From NCBI GenBank assembly GCA_945870035.1, contig CAMBQQ010000022.1:1-47261 (forward strand): DNA of 47,261 nucleotides, written 5' to 3'. This DNA comes from Rhizobium sp. Q54 (GTDB taxonomy: Bacteria; Pseudomonadota; Alphaproteobacteria; Rhizobiales; Xanthobacteraceae). The notes under the pieces are model-generated. The model was not told the origin of the DNA, did no database searches, and worked only from the letters and a program-made list of their open reading frames with translations. Shown here piece by piece: positions 9,349 to 19,042 of the stretch (its first letter is position 1; each line of letters starts with the position of its first letter). The position numbers were made by a program, and so were the translations under genes.

Positions 9349-10098
9349 ATGTCGCTCACCATCGACATCAACGGCGACGCCGGCGAAAGCTACGGACGCT
9401 GGACGCTCGGCGACGATGCCTCGTTCCTGCCGCATGTTTCATCGGTCAACATCGCCTGTGGTTATCACGGCGGCGATCCATCGACGATGCGGCAGACCGT
9501 GCGCATTGCCAAGGCGGCCGGCATCGGCATCGGTGCGCATCCAAGTTTCCCCGACCTGATGGGCTTCGGCCGCCGCATGATGACGGTCGCGCCGAACGAA
9601 ATGGCCGACATGACGCTATACCAGGTCGGCGCGCTGGTTGCGATTGCGCAGACCGAAGGCATGAAGGTCGGCCATGTGAAGCCACATGGCGCGTTCTACA
9701 AGGCCTGCTCGATCGACATGGCGCTGTCGGCGGCAATCGGCGCGGCCATCGCCTCGTATGATCCGGCGATGTTCCTGGTGCTGCTCGCCGGACGCGGCGC
9801 CGACGCGGCTGAAGCGGCCGGCGCGCGCGTCGCCCGCGAGGCCTTCATCGATCTCGATTACGACGACGGCGGATTAATCATCGAGCGCGTGCCGCGGCCG
9901 CGCGATCCGGCGGTGGTCGCAGAGCGCGCCGTGCGCGTGGTCAAGGAAGGCAAGCTCACCAAGCTCGATGGCCGCGACATGGATGTTGCCGTATCGACTT
10001 TGTGCCTGCATGGCGACCGGGTGAATTCGGCAGACGTCGCGCGCGTGGTCAAGGAGACCTTGCTGGCGAACGGGATCGCGGTTCAAGCGCTCGCTTAG
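9349..10098 (+). CDS. pxpA: LamB/YcsF family protein, 5-oxoprolinase subunit A-like
   Basis: A 249-residue protein of the LamB/YcsF family, recognisable from DINGDAGESYG, NIACGYHGGDP, GAHPSFPD and VKPHGAFY. In many bacteria PxpA works with PxpB and PxpC in ATP-dependent cleavage of 5-oxoproline to glutamate. No pxpB or pxpC lies in this window, so the partners must be elsewhere or absent. The ATG at 9349 follows the aldolase stop by 11 bases with AAGGACC upstream, so the two are probably one transcript. It ends only 3 bases from the convergent PuuD-like gene. Confidence 0.9.
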   Translation: MSLTIDINGDAGESYGRWTLGDDASFLPHVSSVNIACGYHGGDPSTMRQTVRIAKAAGIGIGAHPSFPDLMGFGRRMMTVAPNEMADMTLYQVGALVAIAQTEGMKVGHVKPHGAFYKACSIDMALSAAIGAAIASYDPAMFLVLLAGRGADAAEAAGARVAREAFIDLDYDDGGLIIERVPRPRDPAVVAERAVRVVKEGKLTKLDGRDMDVAVSTLCLHGDRVNSADVARVVKETLLANGIAVQALA

Positions 10099-10101
10099 TG
10101 T

Positions 10102-10872
10102 TCAGGCCGCGCTCTTCCTCGCCGCGATGGCCGCACCGAACGCCTCGAACAACGCTCTGTTGATCGGGTTGGTTTGCGGATCGTACTCGGCATGCCATTG
10201 CACGCCGAGCGCAAAGCCCGGCGCATCCTTGATGCAGATCGCCTCGACGGTGCCGTCATCGGCCACACCCTCGACAACAATGCGTTGACCGGGCTCAAGC
10301 ACGCCCTGCCCGTGCAGCGAATTCACGCGGATGGTCTCGCGGCCGAACAATCTGGCGAAGACGCCGCCCGGCGCCAGCGCGACATCGTGGCGGTCGCCGA
10401 ACACCACGGTCGGGTCTGGATGGATCTCGCCGTTTTCCAGCCGCGGCATGCGGTGGTTCTGCCGGCCGGGTATCTCGCGGATTTCCGGATGCAGCGTCGA
10501 GCCGAAGGCGACGCTCATTTCCTGGAAGCCGCGGCAGATCCCCAGGAGCGGCACAGCGCGCTCAACGCAAGCTTCGACCAGAGTCAGCGCCAGCGCATCG
10601 CGCTCCAGATCGTAAGGCTCGTAACTCGGATGCGGTTCGGTGCCAAAACGGTTCGGATGCACATTGGCGCGCGCGCCGGTCAATAGAATGCCGTCGACCG
10701 CGTCGAGCAGCGCATCGATGTCGGTGATATCCGGAGAGCCGGCGAACATCAGCGGCAGAGCGCCGGTGACATCCGCCACCGCGCGCAGGTTTCGCTCGCC
10801 GACGCGCTGGGAGGGAAAACGGCCTTCGGCCAGAAACGTATTGCCGATCACGCCGACAATAGGACGCTTCAT
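10102..10872 (-). CDS. Gamma-glutamyl-GABA hydrolase-like class I glutamine amidotransferase (peptidase C26)
   Basis: A 256-residue class I glutamine-amidotransferase-fold hydrolase of the PuuD type. The nucleophile is C113 in LLGICRGFQEM and the His is in GVQWHAEYDP near the C-terminus. Family members hydrolyse gamma-glutamyl-GABA or other gamma-glutamyl amides; the substrate here is not determinable. I chose the ATG at 10872 (MKRPIVGVIGNT). A TTG at 10893 overlaps the ppx stop as TTGA and would allow translational coupling, adding seven residues. It is the last gene of the ppk-ppx run, and its neighbour across the convergent junction, PxpA, also handles glutamate derivatives. Confidence 0.88.
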   Translation of the reverse strand: MKRPIVGVIGNTFLAEGRFPSQRVGERNLRAVADVTGALPLMFAGSPDITDIDALLDAVDGILLTGARANVHPNRFGTEPHPSYEPYDLERDALALTLVEACVERAVPLLGICRGFQEMSVAFGSTLHPEIREIPGRQNHRMPRLENGEIHPDPTVVFGDRHDVALAPGGVFARLFGRETIRVNSLHGQGVLEPGQRIVVEGVADDGTVEAICIKDAPGFALGVQWHAEYDPQTNPINRALFEAFGAAIAARKSAA

Positions 10873-10889
10873 TGCATTGCCATCACGGT

Positions 10890-12464
10890 TCAAGTCGCAA
10901 TCGACGGTTCGCGGCCGACCAGCCGCGCCAGCTGCCGCAGACGGCTAAACAGCCGGTCGCTGGCCAATCTGCCATAGGCGCCGGGCAACCGCAGCACCAA
11001 CTTGCCACGTTTCACCCGCATCGGCACCTGGCCGAGAACGCCGCTCTGCCCTGCGGTCAGGATATAGGCGACCCGCATGGCGGCCCCCAAGACGCGGGCG
11101 CGGTCGAGGATATGCGTCGAGGCCAGTTCGCGTAAGCGCGTGGGCAATTCGTCTTCGCTTAAACCCGAATGACGGAAATAGGTAGCCAGCGCCAGATAGG
11201 CGCGGCCCGGATGATCGACCGAAACGAAGGCGCCGTGCGCGATGATGTTCATCGCCTGCTCGCCCCTGTAATCGGGATGCGCGCGCCAGCCGATATCGCC
11301 GAGCAGGCAGGCGGCGTGGCGCAGGCGGCGCTCGTCGGCGTCTTCCTCGAGGCCCGACGAGGCGATGAAACGGTCGGTCCAGCCGATCAGTTCCTCGCCA
11401 TGCTCGGGCGACCGCGAGCGCAGCAAATTGAGGTCGGAGGCAGCGGTGAGCAAAGGGTCGGCCGCCCGCTCGCCTTTGTTCAACAGCGAATACAGCAAAC
11501 CTTCGCGCACGCCGAGCACGGAGATGATGACCTCCTTCGGCTTGATCGTGCGCACCAGATTTTCCAGCACCAGCGCGGCATAGGCCAGCAGCGGACGGCG
11601 CGCGGCGTTGACGACTTCGATCTTCGACAACGTCTCGGTGTCGACGCGATGCACCAGCCGCGAGAAGTCGAGCGCCTCGCGCGCCGAGATTCGATAGTTG
11701 TGCATAACGTGGAACGGATAACCGGTCTGCCACATGTGCAGCCGCGCCAGCGCGCGCCAGGTGCCGCCAACGGCGTAGAAGGTGCGGCCCTCGCCTTCGC
11801 TCAAGATGTCGAGGCCCTTGAAGGAATCGGCGACCAGTCTCTCGGCCTTCTTGATCGACTTGCCGGTGAGGTCCTGCAAAGCGAGACCGCCGAGCGGCAG
11901 CGTCAGGCCATGCTTGACCCGCGTGCCCTTCACATCGACCAGTTCGAGCGAGCCGCCGCCGAGATCGCCGACGATGCCGTCCGGCTTGTAGATGCCGGAG
12001 ACGACGCCGAGCGCGGTCAGATGAGCTTCGCGCTTGCCCGACAGGATTTCGATTTTGGCGCCGCAAATGCGCTCGGCCTCCTTGATGAAGGCGCGGCCGT
12101 TCTTGGCGTCGCGGCAAGCGGCGGTGGCAATCGCCCACACCTTGCTGACGTGCTGAATGTCGCACAGCGCCTTGAAGCGGACGAGCGCGGCCAGCGCCGT
12201 GCCGATGGCGTCCTGCGCCAGCAGTCCGGTGGTCTGCACCTGACGGCCGAGACCGGCCAGCACCTTCTCGTTGAAGATCGGCGTCGGCGACCGCGCCAGG
12301 CCTTCGTAGATGACCAGCCGCACCGAGTTCGAGCCGATGTCGATGACCGCAATCGCCGGACCGTTATCCAGCCGTCCCTTGACCGATTGCGACGTGCGTT
12401 TACGCTCCTTCGGCGAGGCGCCGGATGAGGCTGCGAGGCGACGATTCTTTGAGCGATTTACCAC
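10890..12464 (-). CDS. ppx: Exopolyphosphatase (Ppx/GppA family)
   Basis: A 524-residue member of the ASKHA-fold Ppx/GppA phosphatases that release phosphate from polyphosphate ends and may also hydrolyse pppGpp. Motifs seen: [15 protein letters not shown] near residue 40, [11 protein letters not shown], and the C-terminal HD-like domain with [15 protein letters not shown]. The GTG at 12464 lies inside the end of ppk1, giving a 65-base overlap. The first 35 residues are basic and low in complexity, so a later start is possible. Ppk makes and Ppx breaks polyphosphate, so the overlap places opposing enzymes under one transcript. Confidence 0.92.
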   Translation of the reverse strand: MVNRSKNRRLAASSGASPKERKRTSQSVKGRLDNGPAIAVIDIGSNSVRLVIYEGLARSPTPIFNEKVLAGLGRQVQTTGLLAQDAIGTALAALVRFKALCDIQHVSKVWAIATAACRDAKNGRAFIKEAERICGAKIEILSGKREAHLTALGVVSGIYKPDGIVGDLGGGSLELVDVKGTRVKHGLTLPLGGLALQDLTGKSIKKAERLVADSFKGLDILSEGEGRTFYAVGGTWRALARLHMWQTGYPFHVMHNYRISAREALDFSRLVHRVDTETLSKIEVVNAARRPLLAYAALVLENLVRTIKPKEVIISVLGVREGLLYSLLNKGERAADPLLTAASDLNLLRSRSPEHGEELIGWTDRFIASSGLEEDADERRLRHAACLLGDIGWRAHPDYRGEQAMNIIAHGAFVSVDHPGRAYLALATYFRHSGLSEDELPTRLRELASTHILDRARVLGAAMRVAYILTAGQSGVLGQVPMRVKRGKLVLRLPGAYGRLASDRLFSRLRQLARLVGREPSIAT

Positions 12465-14661
12465 GGCCCGATAGACTCGGATTGGTCATGAAGTACTTGT
12501 GGGCGTTGAAGGGTTCATCGCCCGGCGCGGCCTTTATGCGCGCCGAACTGCCATCCGGCAAGACCTGCCAGCTTTGCTGGTTATCCCGCAAATTCGCCAC
12601 CATGATCTGCCCCAGAACCTGCTCGTGCACGGTGGGATTGAGAATCGGGCAAAGCACCTCGACGCGGCGGTCGAGGTTGCGCGGCATCATATCGGCGGAA
12701 GAGAAATAGACCGCAGCCTTCGGGTGCGGCAGCGGATGCCCGGCGCCGAAGCAATAGATGCGGGCGTGCTCGAGGAAGCGGCCGACGATCGACTTGGCGC
12801 GGATATTCTCCGACAGGCCGGGCACGCCGGGCCGCAGGCAGCAGATGCCGCGCACCACCAGCTCGATTTTCACGCCAGCCTGCGAGGCATCGTACAGCGC
12901 GTCGATGATGTCCGGATCGACCAGCGAATTCATCTTCATCCAGATACCGGACGGCTTGCCGGCCCGCGCATTGGCGGCTTCCTGCGCGATATGGTCGAGG
13001 ATGCGCGGCCGCAAGTTCACCGGCGAAATCGCCATGCGCTCAAGTTCGGCCGGCTCGGCATAACCGGTGATGTAATTGAAGATGCGGGTGACGTCGCGCG
13101 CGATCACCGGATCGGCGGTGAAGAACGACACATCGGTATAGATGCGCGCCGTGACCGGGTGATAATTGCCGGTGCCGACATGGCAATAGGTGGCGAGCGC
13201 CCCGCCCTCGCGGCGCACCACCAGCGACAACTTGGCATGCGTCTTGAGTTCGATGAAACCGTAGACCACCTGCACGCCGGCACGCTCCAGCGAGCGCGCC
13301 CAGCGGATATTGGCTTCCTCGTCGAAGCGGGCTTTCAGCTCGACCAAAGCGGTGACGGACTTGCCGGCTTCTGCCGCTTCGATCAGCGCCTTGACGATCG
13401 GCGATTCCGCCGAGGTGCGGTACAGCGTCTGCCTGATGGCGACGACGTTCGGATCGCGCGCCGCCTGATGCAGGAACTGCACGACGACGTCGAACGATTC
13501 ATACGGGTGATGGACGACGATGTCCTTCTGCCGGATGGCGGTAAAAGCGTCGCCGCCGTGGTCGCGGATGCGCTCCGGATAGCGCGGATTATACGGCACG
13601 AATTCGAGGTCGGGCCGATCGATGCGCGCCAGCTGCGACAGATCGTTCAGCGCCAGCACACCGTCGACCAGAAACACTTCGTCATCGGCCACCGCGACGG
13701 CGCGCTGCACGAAGGTGCGCAATTCCGCCGGCATGGTCGAATTCAGTTCGAGGCGGATCACCGAACCGCGGCGGCGCTGCTTGAGCGCCGACTCGAACAG
13801 CCGCACCAGATCCTCGGCTTCTTCTTCGATTTCCAGATCGCTATCGCGGATGGCGCGGAAAGCGCCCTCGCCCTTGACGGTGTATCCCGGAAACAACCGG
13901 TTGATGTGCAAGGCCGTCGCCGCTTCCAGCGTAATGAGGCGGATGCCGTCCTCGCCGCTGGCCGGCAGCCGGATGAAGCGGTCGATCTTCTGCGGCATGC
14001 GGATCAGCGCGTTCATCGTCTTGGCGTCGCGGGTGCGCGACAGATGCAGCGCCATCGAGAAGCCGAGATTGGGAATGAACGGGAACGGATGCGCCGGGTC
14101 GATCGCCAGCGGCGTCAGCAGCGGAAAAACATGAGTGAGGAAATGCTCTTCCAGCCACGCCTTCTCGACCTTGTTGAGATCGCCGCCCTCGACCAGGGTC
14201 ACGCCGGCGGCAGCCAGATCGGGCCGCAGCTCGATCCAGCGCTGCTGCTGGTCATGCGCCAGTTGCGACACCGCTTCGCCGATGCGCATGAGTTGCTCGG
14301 ACGGCGTCAGACCATCGGGGCTGCGCGTGGTAATGCCTTCGCGCACTTGACCCTTGAGGCCGGCGACGCGCACCATGAAGAACTCGTCGAGATTGTTGGC
14401 CGAGATCGACAGGAACCGCACCCGCTCCATCAGCGGGTGATGTTCGTTGGCGGCTTCTTCAAGAACGCGGCGGTTGAAATGCAGCCAGGACAGTTCGCGG
14501 TTGATGAAGCGGTCCGGCTGCGACCTTAATTCGGGCTCCGGCGCAGGCTCGGCCGCGGCGGCAGGCACCGCCATGGACGCCGCCTTTTCCGGGACTTTGA
14601 CGTTATCTTCAGTCTTTACAACTACTTGCGCGTGATCCGCCATGTCACCGGGGGCCTTCAT
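12400..14661 (-). CDS. ppk1: Polyphosphate kinase 1
   Basis: A 753-residue PPK1, which reversibly transfers the ATP gamma-phosphate to polyphosphate at the inner membrane. The N-terminal domain begins [19 protein letters not shown]; the two catalytic His regions are [11 protein letters not shown] and [11 protein letters not shown]. The start ATG at 14661 ([10 protein letters not shown]) has AGGA about 6 bases upstream. A later ATG at 14643 and a TTG at 14703 are alternatives without better signals. A 50-residue Ala/Pro-rich leader precedes the conserved part. ppx overlaps its end by 65 bases. Confidence 0.95.
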   Translation of the reverse strand: MKAPGDMADHAQVVVKTEDNVKVPEKAASMAVPAAAAEPAPEPELRSQPDRFINRELSWLHFNRRVLEEAANEHHPLMERVRFLSISANNLDEFFMVRVAGLKGQVREGITTRSPDGLTPSEQLMRIGEAVSQLAHDQQQRWIELRPDLAAAGVTLVEGGDLNKVEKAWLEEHFLTHVFPLLTPLAIDPAHPFPFIPNLGFSMALHLSRTRDAKTMNALIRMPQKIDRFIRLPASGEDGIRLITLEAATALHINRLFPGYTVKGEGAFRAIRDSDLEIEEEAEDLVRLFESALKQRRRGSVIRLELNSTMPAELRTFVQRAVAVADDEVFLVDGVLALNDLSQLARIDRPDLEFVPYNPRYPERIRDHGGDAFTAIRQKDIVVHHPYESFDVVVQFLHQAARDPNVVAIRQTLYRTSAESPIVKALIEAAEAGKSVTALVELKARFDEEANIRWARSLERAGVQVVYGFIELKTHAKLSLVVRREGGALATYCHVGTGNYHPVTARIYTDVSFFTADPVIARDVTRIFNYITGYAEPAELERMAISPVNLRPRILDHIAQEAANARAGKPSGIWMKMNSLVDPDIIDALYDASQAGVKIELVVRGICCLRPGVPGLSENIRAKSIVGRFLEHARIYCFGAGHPLPHPKAAVYFSSADMMPRNLDRRVEVLCPILNPTVHEQVLGQIMVANLRDNQQSWQVLPDGSSARIKAAPGDEPFNAHKYFMTNPSLSGRGKSLKESSPRSLIRRLAEGA

Positions 14662-14751
14662 GATCGTCCTGCCTAGCCGAACAACGTGGCGGCCGGATGA
14701 CAATTCGCGCGTGTTATGGGCGTTCCGTCAAGCCGGACGTTTAGCTTGCGG

Positions 14752-15468
14752 TTAAGGCGCCCTGAAAAGCTCGGCGGCCAGCGCCCGCGTCACCGGGCGG
14801 TGCTGGCGCAAGGCCTCCTCATCGAGCAGCGCGATGGCGGCGCGAACGCCGGCAAAGGACCGCTCGATCCGGTTGGCGAGGTAATTGACCAGCGCCTCGT
14901 CGACCGCCAACTGACGGTCCGCGGCGAGCTTGACGATCAGCATGCGCAGCAGCGCGTCGTCGGGCGCGTCCAGCGCCACCACCGGCAGCACGCGCAGCCG
15001 CGAACTGAGATCGCGGATGCTGACGCCGAAGGCCGCCGGCGCCGTGCGCGCGGTCAGCAGCACATCGACCTGCTGCTCGCGCGCCATGTTGATGAGATGA
15101 AACAGCGCGCGCTCGTTAAGGCCTTCCGGCTCGAGGTCCTCGACCACCAGCGCGCCGGTGGCAAAAGCGTGCGGCAAGTCGGTCTCGCCCAAGAGCTTGG
15201 CGGAGAGAATGCGCGCACCGGTTATCTGCGCCCAGATCGCGGCGAGATGACTCTTGCCCGACCCTTCCGGGCCGACCAGCACGGCCAGACGATCCGGCCA
15301 GTCCGGCCAGCGTTCGATCAGCGCCAGCGCTTTGGCGTTCGACGGGCCTTCGAGAAAATCCTCGCGCGCGAAACTGATGGCGTGGTCAAGCGCCAGAACA
15401 AGCTGACGCGGCGCCAAAGGCACGGCGTGTTCCGCGTCATTGCTCAACGGGTTGTCTGTTACGCTCAC
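14752..15468 (-). CDS. hdaA: HdaA-type DnaA regulatory inactivator
   Basis: A 238-residue AAA+ protein resembling the ATPase part of DnaA. With the replication clamp, Hda-type proteins stimulate hydrolysis of DnaA-bound ATP and prevent re-initiation. The N-terminus carries a clamp-binding style motif, QLVLAL at residues 22-27 (compare QLSLPL in E. coli Hda). Walker A is GPEGSGKS (66-73), Walker B is LVVEDL (107-112), and the lid domain ends ALAAELFRAP. The GTG at 15468 starts one base after the stop of the AI-2E transporter gene, so the start is fixed by context. No in-frame ATG is available near the domain start. Confidence 0.85.
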   Translation of the reverse strand: MSVTDNPLSNDAEHAVPLAPRQLVLALDHAISFAREDFLEGPSNAKALALIERWPDWPDRLAVLVGPEGSGKSHLAAIWAQITGARILSAKLLGETDLPHAFATGALVVEDLEPEGLNERALFHLINMAREQQVDVLLTARTAPAAFGVSIRDLSSRLRVLPVVALDAPDDALLRMLIVKLAADRQLAVDEALVNYLANRIERSFAGVRAAIALLDEEALRQHRPVTRALAAELFRAP

Positions 15469-15469
15469 T

Positions 15470-16585
15470 TTAAGTCGACTCGCCGCTATAGAACGAACTT
15501 TCCAGATAACGCCTGAGCGCGAAGCGCGCCAGCACGCCGATAGTGGCGGCCAGCGGCACCGCAACCAGCAGTCCGACAAAGCCGAACAGATAACCGAAAG
15601 CCAGAAGCGCCAGAATCAGCCACACCGGGTGCAGGCCGACGCTATCGCCGACCAGCTTAGGCGACAGCACATTGCCCTCGATGAACTGACCGAACAGGAA
15701 AATTCCGAGGATCAACGCAATCCAAATAAAGTCCGGCCAGAACTGCGCCACCGCGACACCGAGCGACAGGAACAGCCCGGTCATCGAGCCGACATAGGGG
15801 ATGAAAGTGATCAGCCCCGAGATCAGTCCGATCAGCAGACCGAAGTTGAGGCCGGCCAGCGTCAACGCAATGGCGTAGAACGATCCGAGGATCAGGCAGA
15901 CCAGACTTTGCCCGCGCACGAAACCGGCGATCGCACCGTCGACTTCACGGGCCAGCCCGCGCACGGTGTCCCGCTGCTGCACCGGTATCCAGCCATCCAC
16001 CGTGCGGATCATCCTGTGCCAGTCATAGATCAGATAGAACGCCACCACCGGCGTAATCACGACCAGCGAGAACAGCGACACCAGCGCGCTGCCACCCGAC
16101 CACAGCGATTTCAGCCCCGCTGTGAGCCAGCCAGCGCCTTGCGTGACGAGTTCGGAAATGCCGACGTCGGCGTTCATTCCGACGCCGACGAGCTTCTGCA
16201 CCCACGGCCGGCTCGGATCGCTGACCACCGCGCGCAGCTTGTTGACGTATTCAGGAATGTTATTGATGAACGACGACAACTGGCTGCCAAGCAGCGGCAC
16301 GAACATCAGGATGACCAGGATGAAGATCAGCACGACCAGCGTGATGATCATCAAGGCCGCGACCAGCCTATTAACGCCGGCGCGCTCAAGACGGTCGGTC
16401 AGAGGCGTCAAAAGGTAAGCGATGGCCAGACCGGCGATGAACGGCAGCAGAATATCCGCCAGCAGCCACAGCATCAGGATGAACACGGCCAGCGCCGCCA
16501 CCCAGAACACGATCTGGCGCTGAAAGGCGACACCATTCCGCGCGGGCGGGCGTTGCGTCACGACGGGCAGCGGGGGCTCGCTCAC
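15470..16585 (-). CDS. AI-2E family transporter (PerM/UPF0118 type)
   Basis: A 371-residue polytopic membrane protein with about eight hydrophobic segments, beginning IVFWVAALAVFILMLWLLAD and including the conserved GLISGLITFIPYVG region. The family contains AI-2 exporters and Na+/H+ antiporters, so transport direction and substrate are uncertain. The GTG at 16585 overlaps the pgsA stop as GTGA, a usual coupling arrangement; an ATG at 16621 would overlap pgsA much further. It is followed immediately by hdaA. Confidence 0.88.
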   Translation of the reverse strand: MSEPPLPVVTQRPPARNGVAFQRQIVFWVAALAVFILMLWLLADILLPFIAGLAIAYLLTPLTDRLERAGVNRLVAALMIITLVVLIFILVILMFVPLLGSQLSSFINNIPEYVNKLRAVVSDPSRPWVQKLVGVGMNADVGISELVTQGAGWLTAGLKSLWSGGSALVSLFSLVVITPVVAFYLIYDWHRMIRTVDGWIPVQQRDTVRGLAREVDGAIAGFVRGQSLVCLILGSFYAIALTLAGLNFGLLIGLISGLITFIPYVGSMTGLFLSLGVAVAQFWPDFIWIALILGIFLFGQFIEGNVLSPKLVGDSVGLHPVWLILALLAFGYLFGFVGLLVAVPLAATIGVLARFALRRYLESSFYSGEST

Positions 16586-17127
16586 GGCCGCGCCTCGGTG
16601 GAGTTCATGTGACGGACCCATTCGGCGAGGTAGGCGGCGATCGACAGCAGTGTCAGGACCGCCACCAGCCCCATCAGCACCAGCTTGAACACCGGCACGG
16701 CGTAGTTGAGGCCGAGCGAGCCGAGCACGACGCAGGCAAAGGCGATCTGCGCCACCGTATTGAGCTTCGAGACCAGGAGCGGCCTGATCTTGAGCGGGTT
16801 ACCCATCAGCCAGGACAACATGATGCCTCCGACGATGAGGATATCGCGCGAAACGACCAGGATCACCAGCCACAAAGGGATAACCCCGTTAATCCCAAGC
16901 GTCAGGTAAATCGAGACGATCAGCGCCTTGTCGGCGAGAGGATCGAGATAGGCCCCAAGTTCCGTTGTCATGTCGAAGCGTTTGGCGAGAAAGCCGTCGA
17001 CGCCGTCGCTGACCCCGGCCACCAAAAACAGCACGAACGCCAGAAACATGTTGTCGGTCAGTATTGACCAGACCACGACCGGAACCAGCAGAATACGCCC
17101 CAGCGTGATGAGGTTCGGAATACTCAA
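16582..17127 (-). CDS. pgsA: CDP-diacylglycerol--glycerol-3-phosphate 3-phosphatidyltransferase
   Basis: A CDP-alcohol phosphatidyltransferase of about 181 residues, an inner-membrane enzyme making phosphatidylglycerol phosphate. The signature D-G-x(2)-A-R-x(8)-G-x(3)-D-x(3)-D is readable as SDGVDGFLAKRF...GAYLDPLADK, with Lys in place of the usual Ala-Arg pair's spacing (LAKR). I chose the TTG at 17127, giving MSIPNLITLGRILLVP, because related proteins begin there and a TATACT box lies at 17190-17195. An ATG at 17211 would add 28 residues. The very long upstream frame over purM is a shadow. Confidence 0.85.
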   Translation of the reverse strand: MSIPNLITLGRILLVPVVVWSILTDNMFLAFVLFLVAGVSDGVDGFLAKRFDMTTELGAYLDPLADKALIVSIYLTLGINGVIPLWLVILVVSRDILIVGGIMLSWLMGNPLKIRPLLVSKLNTVAQIAFACVVLGSLGLNYAVPVFKLVLMGLVAVLTLLSIAAYLAEWVRHMNSTEARP

Positions 17128-17189
17128 AGGCAAAACCCCGGCTCGTGGATAGGCCCCCGGCACGAGGGCTAAGGCGCTTCCTACAGCAG

Positions 17190-17195
17190 AGTATA
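17190..17195 (-). promoter_or_regulatory. Possible -10 box of the pgsA operon
   Basis: TATACT on the minus strand matches the housekeeping -10 consensus at five of six positions. The -35 region is weak. A start of transcription near 17183 would leave a leader of about 55 bases before the TTG at 17127 and would exclude the upstream ATG at 17211. Confidence 0.3.
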
Positions 17196-17274
17196 ACGGT
17201 AGGCGAGCCATTGCGCGAATTGCGTTTTCGCCGTACCACGCGGCCATATTGACCGTGCGTTTTCGGGGATCGTC

Positions 17275-18348
17275 ATGGCTGAAAAGGAGCGCGGGCTGAC
17301 CTACGCGCAGGCGGGCGTCGATATCGACGCCGGCAACCGGATGGTGGACCTGATCAAGCCGCTGGTGCGGGCCACGGCGCGGCCGGGCGCCGACGCCGAA
17401 ATCGGCGGTTTTGGCGGCCTCTTCGACCTCAAGCGGGCCGGCTACAAGGATCCCATCCTGGTCGCCGCCAATGACGGCGTCGGCACCAAGGTCAAGATCG
17501 CCATCGAGACTGGCCGCCACGACACGATCGGCATCGATCTGGTCGCCATGAGCGTCAATGATCTGGTGGTGCAAGGCGCCGAGCCGCTGTTCTTCCTCGA
17601 CTATTACGCGTGTGGAAAACTCGAGCCCGAAGTGGGCGCGGCCGTCGTCGCCGGCATCAGCCTCGGTTGCAAACAGGCCGGCTGCGCGCTGATCGGCGGT
17701 GAGACCGCGGAAATGCCCGGCCTCTATGCCGGTGACGATTACGATTTGGCCGGCTTCGCGGTCGGCGCGGTCGAGCGCGGCGGCGTTTTGCCGCGCGCCG
17801 ACATTGCCGCAGGCGACGTCATTCTCGGCCTCGCCTCCTCCGGCGTGCATTCCAACGGCTATTCGCTGGTGCGCAAAGTGGTCGCCAAAAGCGGATTGGC
17901 CTGGAGCGCGGACGCGCCGTTCGCCCCGGCGCAGTCGCTCGGTGAAGCCATACTCACACCGACGCGGATTTACGTGAAGTCGTGTCTGGCCGCGATCCGC
18001 GCCACCGGCGCGGTGAAAGGCTTTGCCCATATCACCGGCGGCGGTTTCCCCGACAACATCCCGCGCGTGCTGCCCAAAGGAATGGGCGCGCGCATCGATC
18101 TCACGAAAGTTGATACGCCGGCGGTGTTCAAATGGCTGGCGGATGTTGGCAACATCGCGGAACGCGAGATGTTGCGTACCTTCAATTGCGGTGTCGGCAT
18201 GATCGTCGTCGTCGCGCCGAAGGACGCCGATGCGGTGAGGACGGCCCTCAAGGATGCCGGCGAACAGGTCACGGCGATCGGCACCGTGATCAAGGTGACC
18301 GGCGAAGAGCGTGTCGTCTATGACGGGGCGCTCAATCTGAAGCTGTGA
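17275..18348 (+). CDS. purM: Phosphoribosylformylglycinamidine cyclo-ligase (AIR synthetase)
   Basis: A 357-residue PurM, which closes the imidazole ring in purine synthesis using ATP. Typical sequence is seen throughout: [12 protein letters not shown] at the N-terminus, the [11 protein letters not shown] strand, GGETAEMPG and the [13 protein letters not shown] loop. Length is normal. ATG 17275 follows GGGGA at a suitable distance. It diverges from pgsA and is followed by purN after 24 bases, so the two steps are encoded together. Confidence 0.96.
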   Translation: MAEKERGLTYAQAGVDIDAGNRMVDLIKPLVRATARPGADAEIGGFGGLFDLKRAGYKDPILVAANDGVGTKVKIAIETGRHDTIGIDLVAMSVNDLVVQGAEPLFFLDYYACGKLEPEVGAAVVAGISLGCKQAGCALIGGETAEMPGLYAGDDYDLAGFAVGAVERGGVLPRADIAAGDVILGLASSGVHSNGYSLVRKVVAKSGLAWSADAPFAPAQSLGEAILTPTRIYVKSCLAAIRATGAVKGFAHITGGGFPDNIPRVLPKGMGARIDLTKVDTPAVFKWLADVGNIAEREMLRTFNCGVGMIVVVAPKDADAVRTALKDAGEQVTAIGTVIKVTGEERVVYDGALNLKL

Positions 18349-18372
18349 GCCGGCACAAATGAGTCAAAAAAG

Positions 18373-19026
18373 ATGAGCCGCAAGCGCGTCGCCGTTCTAA
18401 TTTCGGGCCGCGGCTCCAACATGGCGGCGCTGATCGATGCCGCCAAGGACAAATCCTACCCGGCCGAGATCGTTCTGGTGCTGTCGAACCAACCGGAGGC
18501 CGGCGGCCTTGTCACCGCGCGCGACAACGGCATTGCGACCGCCGTCGTCGAACATGCCGCCTTCGGCAAGGACCGCGCCGCTTTCGACGCGGCGATGCAG
18601 AAAGTGCTTGAAGCGCACCGCATTGACATTGTTTGTCTTGCCGGATTCATGCGACTGCTGTCGCCCGGCTTTGTCGGCCTGTGGCAACATCGCATGCTCA
18701 ACATTCATCCGGCGCTGCTGCCGGCGTTCAAAGGCCTCGACACCCACAAACGCGCTCTCGAGGCCGGCGCAAAGAGGCACGGCGCCACCGTGCATTTCGT
18801 CGTGCCGGAAATGGATGCCGGGCCGATCATCATGCAAGGCGCGGTCGCGGTGCGCGATGACGACACCGAGGATTCATTGGCCGCGCGCGTGCTCGCGGTC
18901 GAACACCGGATATATCCGGAGGCCCTGCGGCTGGTGGCGGAAGACCGTGTCCGCGTCGTCGATGGCCGCTGCCTGATCGATGGCATGCCTGTACCGGATA
19001 GCGAAACCTTGATGCCGCAATCTTGA
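18373..19026 (+). CDS. purN: Phosphoribosylglycinamide formyltransferase
   Basis: A 217-residue GAR transformylase using 10-formyl-tetrahydrofolate. The catalytic trio is present: N110 and H112 in LNIHPALLPAFKG and D148 in PEMDAGPIIMQ. The N-terminal loop is SGRGSNM. It is downstream of purM in the usual purMN order. The C-terminus after the catalytic domain is of ordinary length. Downstream of its stop lies a run of phased ACCCG repeats leading to doxX. Confidence 0.96.
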   Translation: MSRKRVAVLISGRGSNMAALIDAAKDKSYPAEIVLVLSNQPEAGGLVTARDNGIATAVVEHAAFGKDRAAFDAAMQKVLEAHRIDIVCLAGFMRLLSPGFVGLWQHRMLNIHPALLPAFKGLDTHKRALEAGAKRHGATVHFVVPEMDAGPIIMQGAVAVRDDDTEDSLAARVLAVEHRIYPEALRLVAEDRVRVVDGRCLIDGMPVPDSETLMPQS

Positions 19027-19042
19027 TTGGCGACGCCTGGTT

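Noticed and set aside
9349..10098. Complete 5-oxoprolinase operon (pxpABC)
   Set aside because: Only the A subunit is present; neighbours are a PLP aldolase and a convergent PuuD-like gene.
12499..14529. 676-residue open frame on the plus strand
   Set aside because: It is exactly antisense to ppk1 and its product is His/Arg/Asp-rich without domains, as expected from the complement of GC-rich codons.
17128..18030. Long N-terminal extension of pgsA over purM
   Set aside because: The upstream residues are the complement of purM; the conserved enzyme begins at MSIPNL.
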